A stretch of DNA of 64,000 nucleotides, taken from Nocardia transvalensis (GTDB lineage: Bacteria > Actinomycetota > Actinomycetes > Mycobacteriales > Mycobacteriaceae). Every line of letters starts with the position of its first letter. Position 1 is the stretch's first letter. This document shows positions 25,915-33,536 of this stretch, in pieces. The position numbers were made by a program, and so were the translations under genes. Below the pieces are notes generated by a model. The model ran no database searches. It was given only the letters and a program-made list of their open reading frames with translations, and had not been told where the DNA came from. The stretch lies in NCBI RefSeq assembly GCF_015477765.1, contig NZ_JADLQQ010000005.1:496001-560000 (forward strand), in the 5' to 3' direction.

Positions 25915-26135
25915 GCAGGCTCGCGCGAAGCCGAAATGCACGGCCACCAAGCCCACGCGAAAGCGGGAAGGCTGCCCAGCTCGAACGGTGAATAGCCGAG
26001 TTCCCGATGCTCGAGATGTTCGGCGACTGACTGGCTTCCACGCCTGCCGATATGTTGAGAATTGATGTCTTCACCACCGTCTAGAGGGAGCCACGATGGG
26101 GCGGAATCGAAACCCGGTCGCCGACAACGCCGTTG

Positions 26136-27143
26136 CTATGGCCGGTTGAGGCGCTCCTGCGCTGCTGTCGTTATGCCCGGCCATAGCGGGATCAGGGCAT
26201 CGTGAAGTTGCTGCCGCCGAAGAGCTGTGTCAGTGTCGGTCCCCATCAGGGCGACGACCTCCGGTTCCCTCCACTGGGCACGCGCGATCGTCGGCGACGA
26301 CGGACCCGAACGAGCGGCCACGGCGGACAGGAACAGCAGGTTGGCAACCACCACCCATTCCGGATCGATCCCCTCCGGATCTCTGACAGCCGCAGCGTCT
26401 GAAGGGTCAGGAGCGATGAAGACAACGTCGCCCACGCCGGTGAATTCACATGCCGCCGCACACATCAGGCACGGTCGATGTGATGACCATAGAATGAGGT
26501 TGCCCAAATCGGTCGTGGTTTCGACGCTGGCCAGGGCGTTCATCTCGGCATGCGCGATGGGGGTGCGCTGCAGCCGGTCGGGCCCACCGGAAGGATCGTA
26601 GGCGCGATTCGGGAAGACTGGCCCGGGGGCAACATTCACAGATCGGTTAGGGGTCAGTCTTCCCGATTTGTTGACAGGCCGACAACGCCTGAGCTGTCCG
26701 TTGTCGGTGAAGTCGGGGCTATGACCAGCGAAAGCGGGCCAGACGATCCAGTTCCTCGCGATCGCTTGCCGCACCGGGTCATGTTGCGGGCCAAGTGCAT
26801 GTCGGTGATCGATCCAATGCTCGCGCCGGTACAACCAGACCGGCCCGCACACCAGATCGGTAGGCTCCCAGTCGTATCGCGGCCATATATGCGCGTGCAG
26901 AAATGCGTCCGTGTTTCCCAGGATCTCCAGGTTCACCCGTCGGAAGGCGGGATCGAGCCTGCTGCAGGCTCGCTCGACGGCCTCGCCTAGGCACTCCATG
27001 TCGGCCAGAAACACGATGCGCTTGGTCCTCGGAAGATCCGACAGCCGCTGGACAGCGGGATCGTCGGCGAGCAACACCGAGTAGCCGGGAAGGAACTGAA
27101 CATCGCCTATCACCGCGAAGCCGGCGTCGAGTCGGCGGAGCAC
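26136..27143 (-). CDS. HIT-domain / cytidine deaminase-like fusion protein
   Basis: Predicted two-domain nucleotide-metabolism protein of at least 335 residues. The N-terminal half looks like an actinobacterial HIT protein: GFAVIGDVQFLPGYSVLLAD, then LEILGNTDAFLHAHIWPRY, with His83 and His85 in the HIT motif and Trp in place of the third His. The C-terminal half has the zinc deaminase pair HAEMNAL (198-204) and PCLMC (224-228). The region between (130-190) matches no typical deaminase start. Family resemblance continues upstream of the GTG at 27143 in the same frame (LCSALRGENPTV) as far as a stop at 27210, without a normal start codon. The true N-terminus may be frameshifted or damaged. Confidence 0.65.
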   Translation of the reverse strand: MLRRLDAGFAVIGDVQFLPGYSVLLADDPAVQRLSDLPRTKRIVFLADMECLGEAVERACSRLDPAFRRVNLEILGNTDAFLHAHIWPRYDWEPTDLVCGPVWLYRREHWIDHRHALGPQHDPVRQAIARNWIVWPAFAGHSPDFTDNGQLRRCRPVNKSGRLTPNRSVNVAPGPVFPNRAYDPSGGPDRLQRTPIAHAEMNALASVETTTDLGNLILWSSHRPCLMCAAACEFTGVGDVVFIAPDPSDAAAVRDPEGIDPEWVVVANLLFLSAVAARSGPSSPTIARAQWREPEVVALMGTDTDTALRRQQLHDALIPLWPGITTAAQERLNRP

Positions 27144-27405
27144 GGTGGGGTTCTCGCCGCGCAGGGCGCTGCAGAGCCGGGCGGGATCGCCCAGACCAGA
27201 ACGTGAACCTTACCGACGACGTCCGCACATGGCTATGCGCCGCCACGCGAGTGAGCTACCCTACTCGAATATGTGTTCGAGTCAGGTCGCATCTAGTGCA
27301 TCACCATCTGTGGCAGGGTCCATCCAGCCGGAGGCGCAGGAACCGGGCCGTTCTCGGGCATGCTCGTAAGTAGACCACGTTTCACAATCTTGTCCGGAGT
27401 GCACC

Positions 27406-27711
27406 GTGCCGTCTCACCGCACCAAACCGAAATCGTTGTCGGACAGTGAGATCCGCCAGATCGCTGCTCGTATCGACGCGGGTCAGAAGCCTACCGTCTA
27501 TTTCACCGCTGCTGCGGTCGGCATCGACGAAGGGCGATCGGGAAGGATCGTCGGTATGGCCGACCCGTCCGAACCCGACTATCTGCGTGTGCGGCCCACC
27601 GGGTCGACTGACACGCTGGCGTTCTCGCCCTGCGAACTGACGCTGACCCGCCCCGGCAGCGGCCGCACGACCCAGCGGCAGCGCGGCCGCGCCGGACGAA
27701 GAATCCGATGA
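27406..27711 (+). CDS. Conserved actinobacterial protein of unknown function
   Basis: A 101-residue protein starting at a GTG with GGAG ten bases upstream. The central part SDSEIRQIAARIDAGQKPTV, YFTAAAVGIDEGRSGRIV and GSTDTLAFSPCELTL resembles a small protein I have seen repeatedly in Streptomyces and Nocardia, where residues around WFTAAAVG and SGKVV are conserved. No function is known to me. The basic C-terminal tail (RQRGRAGRRIR) suggests nucleic acid contact. It stands alone between the HIT-deaminase and the methyltransferase. Confidence 0.65.
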   Translation: MPSHRTKPKSLSDSEIRQIAARIDAGQKPTVYFTAAAVGIDEGRSGRIVGMADPSEPDYLRVRPTGSTDTLAFSPCELTLTRPGSGRTTQRQRGRAGRRIR

Positions 27712-27778
27712 ACGGCCCCTCGGCTTTGTCACTACCGGGCTGCGGCCTTCCTTGGGTGGGGCGGGCAGGCTTGGTCGT

Positions 27779-28472
27779 ATGAGCTGGAACGAGGCATTCG
27801 CGGACCACTATGACGAATGGTCGGCCGATATGACGGCGGATATCGCTTTCTATGTCGAGCTCGCCAGTCGCGCCGACGGGCCGTTGGTCGAACTCGCAAT
27901 CGGCAACGGCCGGGTGGCGATCCCGGTTGCCCGAGCCACCGGGCAGCTCGTAATCGGTGTCGACACCTCTCCTCGAATGCTCGAGCAGGCCATGATCCGG
28001 GCCGCTGAGGCTGGCGTGCGGCTCGAATTGCGAGGCCGACATGCGCGACCTGCACATCGATCAGCCGGCTGCACTGATCTACTGCCCGTTCCGGGCGCTG
28101 CTGCACCTGAACACCTGGGCTGACCGCCGCCGGGTCTTCCAGCGTGTAGCCGCCTCCCTGCGGCCCGGCGGACGATTCGCGTGGAACGCGTTCGCCTTCG
28201 ATCACCACACCGCAGCTCGCCTGGACGGCACTCGCCAGCTCGGACCGGTCCCACACACAATCCGATACACGATGGGCGACAACCGGATTGACCTGGTCTG
28301 CGACGATGGTGCCGTGAGCTCCATGTGGTGGGCAACGAAGAACGAGTGGCTCGGACTTCTCGACGTGGCAAGCCTGGAACTCGAGTCACTCCATGGCGGG
28401 TTCGCTGGCGAACCGTTCACCGAGGACAGCCGCGAATATGTCTTCGTAGCCCGACGCCCGCACGGTGCGTAG
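27779..28472 (+). pseudogene. Class I SAM-dependent methyltransferase, broken by a frameshift
   Basis: Two frames together make one methyltransferase of about 230 residues. The first part (from the ATG at 27779, MSWNEAFADHYDEWSADM) has the SAM motif VELAIGNGRVAIPVA and VIGVDTSPRMLEQA. After LEL near 28030 the family sequence continues one frame over as ADMRDLHIDQPAALIYCPFR and runs to REYVFVARRPHG. Restoring the frame needs one base removed or two added around GAATTGCGAGGCC. Either a recent pseudogene or a sequencing error; the second half is otherwise intact. Confidence 0.75.
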
Positions 28473-28550
28473 CTCGGGCCAGTACAAGCCGCAGGCATTA
28501 TGGGATGTTCGCACCCACCGGTAGGTCACGACTGAACCGGACCAGGGGTC

Positions 28551-28558
28551 AGAGTTAG
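28551..28558. repeat. Left target-site duplication of the ISL3 element (AGAGTTAG)
   Basis: AGAGTTAG stands directly outside the left inverted repeat, and the same eight bases follow the right inverted repeat at 31144-31151. Eight bases is the usual duplication length of ISL3 elements. Confidence 0.9.
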
Positions 28559-28598
28559 GGATCTGGCACACATTTCGTGATGCGGGCGAGCGAGGTGT

Positions 28599-30199
28599 TC
28601 AGTTGCTCAGCAGGATTCGTTTCCGGAGTAGGTCGGGGTTGGCGCGGCCGAACATCTGTTGTTTGAGCATCTTGACTCGGTTGACGTGGCCTTCGACGGT
28701 GCCGCTGCTCCAAGGCAGGGTGAGACCCGCGCGGACGGCGTCGTAGTCGCGGCGCAGACCGCGGACGAAGGAGCGCAGTGCGGGTAGGTCGTCGGATTCG
28801 ACTGCGGTCATCCATGTGTCCAGGTCGCCACCCTGGCGTTCGCGCATCATCACCGCGAAAGCGCGCACGTGCCCGGCGAGGGCGGTCAGTTCGAGGCTGG
28901 CGTCGAGTACGGTGTCGAGGCGTTGTCGATCGTCGGGGTCGAGTGCGGCGGGGTCGCTCATCAACCAGGTGACGAAGCGGCGGACCGACAACGGTTTGGC
29001 CGGGATCCGTGGTGTTCGCTCGCCGGTACCCAGGGGCTGGAGGAAGTTGAACAGTATCGTTCGGCTGCCGCGATATCCGCGTGCCCTGATCTCGGCCAGC
29101 AGCTCAGGCGTATTGGTGCAGCCTTCATTCCAGCGGTGCAGCAAATAGGGTTTGAACTCGTCCAGCACGCTCGGTCGTTGTTTGCCGGCGGAGTCGCGGA
29201 TCAGCTCGTCAGGGGTGGACGCGCGAGCCAGACGACGGACGGTGGCGCGGGCGAGGCCCAGTCGGAGGCTGATCGCTCGGATACCCACCCCCTGGCTGAG
29301 CAGGGAGTGGACCGCGTTGTGGCGGTGCCTGATGCGTTGCGCAACTCGACCTTCGACGGTGGCTGCCGTTGCCGCGGACTGGTGCTGGAGTGGCCCGGAG
29401 TCAGCGGGCGGCGAAACCTCCTGGGAAACAGTTTCATTGGTGCGATTCAAGGCCCTCGCATGTCGGGTCACGGTGCGTTCGACTGCTTCGGCGAGGTTGT
29501 GCCACAGGTGCCAGCGATCGGCGACCTGGACCGCGCCGGGAGCACCGGTGGCCGCCGCGTCGGCATACGCACCGGCGCGGTCGCGGCAGATGACCTCGGC
29601 ACCGGGGTGGGCACGCAGCCAGGCGGTGAGGGTAGCGCTGGTGCGATCGGCGAGCACATCGATCGGTCGCCTGGTCTCGAGGTCGATGAGGATCGTGCCA
29701 TAGCGGTGCCCGCGGCGCAGCGCGAAATCGTCGACGCCGAGCACGCGCGTTGTGGCATGTTCCGGGTCCGGCATCGCGCGGATCTGTCGCAACAATGTCA
29801 TCCGGCTGACCGTCGCAGCCAACTGCCGTGTCAGGCGCGCCCCGGCGCGACCACCCAACGCCAATCCCACCGCGTCCAGCACCTGGTGCAGGCCGGTCGT
29901 GCGGCGCGCGTACCGAGGCGCCACCCCGGGTACGGGCTCGGTGAAAGTCTTTCTGCCACAGTCGGAGTTGTCACAGAACAACCGGCGCACCCGAAGGCCG
30001 ATCACGACTCACGGCCACCGACCGCGGTGTCGGACCACCGCCGCTCGTATCGGCTGTGTACACGCACCGAGGTCGCAGTACAGTCCGGACACGCCGACAC
30101 CCCGGCCTGGGTGTTCGCGTGGATCCGCACTCCCGCACCGGCCTGGTAGACACGATCGATCCTCAGCGCGGCCAGGTGCGGAAACACGACAGCCACCAA
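28599..30199 (-). pseudogene. ISL3-family transposase (two frames, one-base frameshift)
   Basis: DDE transposase. The N-terminal zinc-binding part reads ACPDCTATSVRVHSRYERRW in one frame (30199 down to 30002, starting TTG or GTG) and breaks at VGGRES-stop. The rest continues in another frame from 30005 with IGLRVRRLFCDNSDCGRKTF, then LGVDDFALRRGHRYGTI (first catalytic Asp), VADRWHLWHNL and LPWSSGTVEGHVNRVKMLKQ at the end. One G added in GAGTCGTGATC would join them as GGREVVIGLRV. Total length would be about 534 residues, in the family range. Programmed frameshifting is not typical for ISL3, so mutation or sequence error is more likely. Confidence 0.85.
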
Positions 30200-30354
30200 A
30201 CCAAGATCGGCACACCGAAACCATGATCAAACATCAAGCAGCAAACCGCATTTCACCCGAATCCGACCGACGGATAACGCACGATAATGCCGATTTCAGG
30301 ATGGGGCGATCCGAGGACAGGCGAATGTACCATCACGCCGTCGATCCTGCCGAT

Positions 30355-30915
30355 TCATAGGTCTCTGACGTTGAGCAAGGACCGGACATGTAGTCGACGG
30401 CGAACCTCGTTGCTCTGCAGTCCGTCAACAACGACAGCAACACCGATCCACGTGGCCTCGGCTTCCTCCACGAGGTGACGCGTAGCGAGCGCTTGTGCAC
30501 CGGTTTCGATCCAGTCGTCGGCGAGCACCACACGGTCTTTGGCGCCTACGAGACATTTGCGAAAAGCCAAGACCAGGTGACGGTCGCGGTAATCCGGTGG
30601 AGTCGTCCGCCGCAGCCAGGCATCGCTGTCGCTGGCGGGACTGCGATTCTTACGCACCTCGACGAACCCGACGCCGAGGCTGAGCGCCACGAGGGGCCCC
30701 AGCAGACAACCGCGGGACTCCAGTCCGAGGACGACAGTTGGGCGTTCCTGCTCGAACAGACGCCCCAGCCACGGGCCCAGTTCCTGCAGCAAGGCAGGCT
30801 CACGCCACCATCCCGCCGCATCGGGATAGAGATACTCGTCGGTGCGATCTCCAAGCCAGACAATGGCTTCCCGGAGTCGGTTCCGCATTTCACGGGCTGA
30901 GGGCTGACCGCTCAC
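30355..30915 (-). CDS. Phosphoribosyltransferase-family protein (transposon passenger)
   Basis: Predicted 186-residue PRT-fold protein, closest in style to adenine phosphoribosyltransferase. The strand-loop LGLESRGCLLGPLVALSLGV matches the APRT-type ESRG motif. VVLADDWIETGAQALATRHL takes the place of the PRPP-binding motif (acidic pair followed by T-G). KNRSPASDSDAW forms the flexible loop. The GTG at 30915 or the ATG at 30888 are possible starts. It lies fully inside the ISL3 inverted repeats and is read in the same direction as the transposase. A salvage or stress role is possible; the substrate base is unknown. Confidence 0.75.
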   Translation of the reverse strand: MSGQPSAREMRNRLREAIVWLGDRTDEYLYPDAAGWWREPALLQELGPWLGRLFEQERPTVVLGLESRGCLLGPLVALSLGVGFVEVRKNRSPASDSDAWLRRTTPPDYRDRHLVLAFRKCLVGAKDRVVLADDWIETGAQALATRHLVEEAEATWIGVAVVVDGLQSNEVRRRLHVRSLLNVRDL

Positions 30916-31143
30916 CTGACGATGATCACACCCCAACTGATCACGAGCGAACCAATTTCGCTGGGCAAGACCATACGGATCGCACGCTTCTGCCGCTGGT
31001 CGGTCGTTCGCGCTGGCCCATACGGCTCGGATCGGCCGGGAAGCAAGGCTTTCCGGAGGTGTCATGATGCCAGGAGGTTGACCCGGGAACGTGGCTATGT
31101 TGACCCACCGGGAAGAACCGATCACGAAATGTGTGCCAGAGCC

Positions 31144-31151
31144 AGAGTTAG
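31144..31151. repeat. Right target-site duplication of the ISL3 element (AGAGTTAG)
   Basis: Directly follows the right inverted repeat and equals 28551-28558. Removing 28559-31151 rejoins GGGGTCAGAGTTAG to GTCGGACTTGAC, the presumed original site. Confidence 0.9.
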
Positions 31152-31200
31152 GTCGGACTTGACAAAGGCACGACCATCAAGCCCGCGCGATGGAAGGGCT

Positions 31201-32154
31201 TCAGCGTCTTCGGGCGATGGTGGCGAGCGCCATCGCTGTGAGTGCGGCGGCCGCTTGGATCGACTCCGAGAGGCGGACGGCGCGGCGGAGGTCGGCTACT
31301 CGCGGAGCGGGGCCGTCGCCGAGGGTGGGGCGCTGCTCGATGCCGTGGCGGTACTGTGTGCGGCCGCCGAGCCGCACACCCAGCGCACCCGCCATCGCGG
31401 CTTCGGCCACACCGGCATTCGGGCTCGGATGGTCGGCGGCATCGCGACGCCAGGCGGCCAGTGCCGCGCGAGGACGACCGCCGACCACCGGAGCCAGCAG
31501 CGCGGTCAGCGCACCACTCAACCGGGCCGGAATCAGATTCGCCACATCATCGGCGCGGGCGGCGGCCCACCCGAAGTGGCGATAGCGTTCGTTGCGGTAT
31601 CCGACCATCGCGTCGAGGGTGTTCACCGCGCGATACCCCAGCAACCCCGGCACCCCGGCGACCGCGCCCCAGAACAGTGGCGCGACAGTGGCATCGGAGG
31701 TGTTCTCGGCTATGGATTCCACTGCCGCACGGGCCAATCCGTCCGCATCCAGCACCTGCGGATCACGCCCGCACAGCGACGGCAACAACTGCCGCGCCCG
31801 GTCGATATCCCCGGCCTCGAGCCGATCGGCCATCGCCCGCCCGGTCCGCGCCAACGTCCGCCCACCCAGAACGGTCCACGTCGCCAACGCCGTCACCCCA
31901 ACCGTCGCCCACTCCACGCGGCGGGCTCCCCCAACCACCCGCTGCGCGACCGCCCCCACCGCAACGGCCCCACCGACCAGCACCGCCGCATACACCACCC
32001 CCGCCACCCGCCGATCGCGATAAATTGCCGTCTCGAATGCGGCCGCCGCCGAACCGAACCCGGCCACCGGATGCCCCCGCCGCGGATCCCCCAAGACCCG
32101 ATCCAGCACAAATCCCAGCCCCAGCCCCACGGCCCGCGACGTCCCGATACGCAC
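31201..32154 (-). CDS. cobD: Adenosylcobinamide-phosphate synthase CobD/CbiB
   Basis: Membrane enzyme of cobalamin synthesis that attaches the aminopropanol (phosphate) arm to adenosylcobyric acid; 317 residues with several membrane helices (for example GVVYAAVLVGGAVAVGAVAQ). Signatures are VLDRVLGDPRRGHPVAGFG at the start, ESIAENTSDATVAPLFWGAV and YRAVNTLDAMVGYRNERYRH, HPSPNAGVAEAAMAGALGV. It matches mycobacterial Rv2236c, which also follows the SURF1 gene; here the insertion zone separates them. No cobalamin riboswitch is evident upstream. Confidence 0.93.
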   Translation of the reverse strand: MRIGTSRAVGLGLGFVLDRVLGDPRRGHPVAGFGSAAAAFETAIYRDRRVAGVVYAAVLVGGAVAVGAVAQRVVGGARRVEWATVGVTALATWTVLGGRTLARTGRAMADRLEAGDIDRARQLLPSLCGRDPQVLDADGLARAAVESIAENTSDATVAPLFWGAVAGVPGLLGYRAVNTLDAMVGYRNERYRHFGWAAARADDVANLIPARLSGALTALLAPVVGGRPRAALAAWRRDAADHPSPNAGVAEAAMAGALGVRLGGRTQYRHGIEQRPTLGDGPAPRVADLRRAVRLSESIQAAAALTAMALATIARRR

Positions 32155-32191
32155 CGGCCGAGCCTAACGACCACCGTCCCGACCACCAATG

Positions 32192-32227
32192 TCCCCGTCG
32201 CCCGGCCTGGCGGCCGGGCGACGGGGA
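32192..32227. terminator. 16-bp hairpin with TGGC loop upstream of cobD
   Basis: TCCCCGTCGCCCGGCC pairs perfectly with GGCCGGGCGACGGGGA around TGGC. It shares loop and inner stem with 25737-25770. It lies on the 5' side of cobD and before the 41-bp array, where no gene needs terminating, so it may be a mobile hairpin element or insulate the sigma-factor promoter. Confidence 0.7.
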
Positions 32228-32264
32228 ACCGAGAGTTTCGCCTTGGCGGACAGAGGCTGTCGTG

Positions 32265-32469
32265 CCAGGCGGAACGTGGGTTGCCGTTTCGGACGAGCTG
32301 CCGTGCCAGCCGGAATGCAGCTTGCCGTTTCGGACGGGCTGCCGGGCCAGCCGGAATGCCACTTGCCGTTTCGCACGGAGTGCCAGGCCAGCCGGAATGC
32401 AGCTTGCCGTTTCGCACGGGGTGCCAGGCCAGCCGGAATGCCACTTGCCGTTTCGCACGGGGTGTCGTG
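32265..32469. repeat. Five-copy 41-bp tandem repeat upstream of the ECF41 gene
   Basis: Units start at 32265, 32306, 32347, 32388 and 32429, exactly 41 bases apart, each beginning CCAGSCGGAA and containing TTGCCGTTTCG. Units 2 and 4 have GCAGCTTGCC where 3 and 5 have GCCACTTGCC, hinting at an 82-bp doubling event. 41 is not a multiple of three, so it is non-coding. The array ends nine bases before the -35 of the sigma-factor promoter. Confidence 0.9.
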
Positions 32470-32477
32470 CTGGGCGT

Positions 32478-32504
32478 TGTCACAGGTGCGGTTCCGGGGG
32501 CGTC
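32478..32504 (+). promoter_or_regulatory. Consensus ECF41 promoter in front of its own sigma-factor gene
   Basis: TGTCACA (32478-32484), exactly 16 bases, then CGTC (32501-32504). This equals the published ECF41-type promoter TGTCACA-N16-CGTC. It is 54 bases before the GTG at 32559, implying autoregulation of the sigma gene. Confidence 0.75.
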
Positions 32505-32558
32505 GTCTCGGGAGCAGGAACCGATAGGCTCGGGCGGAGTGGAAGGAAGGCGGTAGTG

Positions 32559-33485
32559 GTGAGCGAGCAGCGCGCCCATGAGATCGACCAGGTGGAGCTC
32601 GCCCGGCAATTCGAGGAGCACCGGCAGTATCTGCGGCGGCTGGCCTACAGCACGCTGGGCAGCCTCGGCGATGCCGACGACATCGTGCAGGAGGCCTGGC
32701 TGCGGTTGCAGCGGTGGCACGAAACCCGCTCCCCCGGCGACACGATCGACAATCTGCGGGCCTGGCTTACCACCGTCACCGGGCGGCTGGCGCTGGATCA
32801 GCTGGGTTCGGCGCGGGCGCGGCGGGAACAGTATGTCGGCGAATGGCTGCCGGAGCCGGAGGTGACCAGCTGGGAGGATCCCGCCGACCGGGTCACCCAG
32901 GACGAGCGGGTCACCACCGCATTGCTCGTGGTGCTGGAGTCGTTGTCACCGGCCGAACGCACCGCCTTCGTCCTGCAGGACGTGTTCGGCATGAGCGGGC
33001 CGGAAGTGGCCGAGGTGGTCGGCCGCACCCCGGCGGCGGTGCGGCAGTTGACCTCCCGTGCCCGCAAGCGCGTCGAGGAAGGCACCCCGCGGTTTCCGGC
33101 CAGCCCGGACGAACACGCCAAGGCGGTCTCGGCCTTCGCGCTGGCCTGGCGCTCCGGTGATCTGAGCGCACTGCTCGGCATTCTCGACGACAAGGTGACC
33201 CTGACCGCCGACGGCGGCGGCAAGGTCCCCGCGATCCGGCAGCCGGTCTCGGGCGCCGAACTGGTCGCCAAGCTGTTCCTGGGCTGGTACCGGGCGGGCA
33301 ACGGCGCCTGGGGCCGGTCGGTTCTGATCAACGGCCGCCCGGGACTCATGGTGTTCGACGGGAGCCATCTCGGGGTGTTCTCCTTCATCGTCGAACACGG
33401 CAGGATCACCGGGATCGCCGTGGTCCGCAACCCCGACAAGCTTCGCGCACTTCCGCCCGACACCGAGCCCGAGTGGTATATGTGA
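32559..33485 (+). CDS. ECF41-family RNA polymerase sigma factor (SigJ-like)
   Basis: Extracytoplasmic-function sigma factor of 308 residues. Region 2 is RQYLRRLAYSTLGSLGDADD with IVQEAWLRLQRW; region 4 is LESLSPAERTAFVLQDVFGM with VAEVVGRTPAAVRQLTSRAR. The C-terminal SnoaL-like extension that replaces an anti-sigma factor has all three ECF41 marks: WLPEP, DGGG (ADGGGK) and NPDKL. A Shine-Dalgarno GGAAGGAAGG precedes two adjacent GTGs (32556 and 32559). No oxidoreductase partner gene is adjacent, unlike most ECF41 loci. It has its own consensus promoter upstream. Confidence 0.92.
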   Translation: MSEQRAHEIDQVELARQFEEHRQYLRRLAYSTLGSLGDADDIVQEAWLRLQRWHETRSPGDTIDNLRAWLTTVTGRLALDQLGSARARREQYVGEWLPEPEVTSWEDPADRVTQDERVTTALLVVLESLSPAERTAFVLQDVFGMSGPEVAEVVGRTPAAVRQLTSRARKRVEEGTPRFPASPDEHAKAVSAFALAWRSGDLSALLGILDDKVTLTADGGGKVPAIRQPVSGAELVAKLFLGWYRAGNGAWGRSVLINGRPGLMVFDGSHLGVFSFIVEHGRITGIAVVRNPDKLRALPPDTEPEWYM

Positions 33486-33536
33486 CAACCCGGTTCGGCT
33501 GCCGTGCCCGAATCCTCGGCGCGGCAGCCGAACCGG

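Larger units (their letters stand above)
28559..31143. mobile_element. ISL3-family transposon carrying a phosphoribosyltransferase gene
   Basis: Complete element of 2,585 bp. The 23-bp terminal inverted repeats are GG(A/C) followed by TCTGGCACACATTTCGTGAT, at 28559-28581 and inverted at 31121-31143, with 22 of 23 positions equal. Eight-base direct repeats AGAGTTAG flank it. The transposase gene (minus strand) ends 17 bases inside the left repeat. The right third carries a phosphoribosyltransferase gene that is no part of a normal ISL3 element. The clean duplication indicates the whole 2.6 kb moved together. The transposase is frameshifted, so it may now be immobile. Confidence 0.9.

Noticed and set aside
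25715..26077. 120-codon minus-strand frame with Cys/Trp/Phe-rich repeats
   Set aside because: Repeat period (32-36) is not a constant multiple of three and no ribosome site is seen.
30206..30233. A second, internal ISL3-like end (GATCGGCACACCGAAACCATGATC region)
   Set aside because: Only GATC, GGCACAC and TGATC agree with the terminal repeat; no duplication next to it, so probably chance. The true right end at 31143 has the duplication.
31201..32191. Cobalamin riboswitch upstream of cobD
   Set aside because: No B12-box-like sequence seen in the leader; only a terminator-type hairpin and the 41-bp array lie upstream.
32265..32469. CRISPR array
   Set aside because: The 41-bp units follow each other directly without unique spacers, and no cas genes are near.
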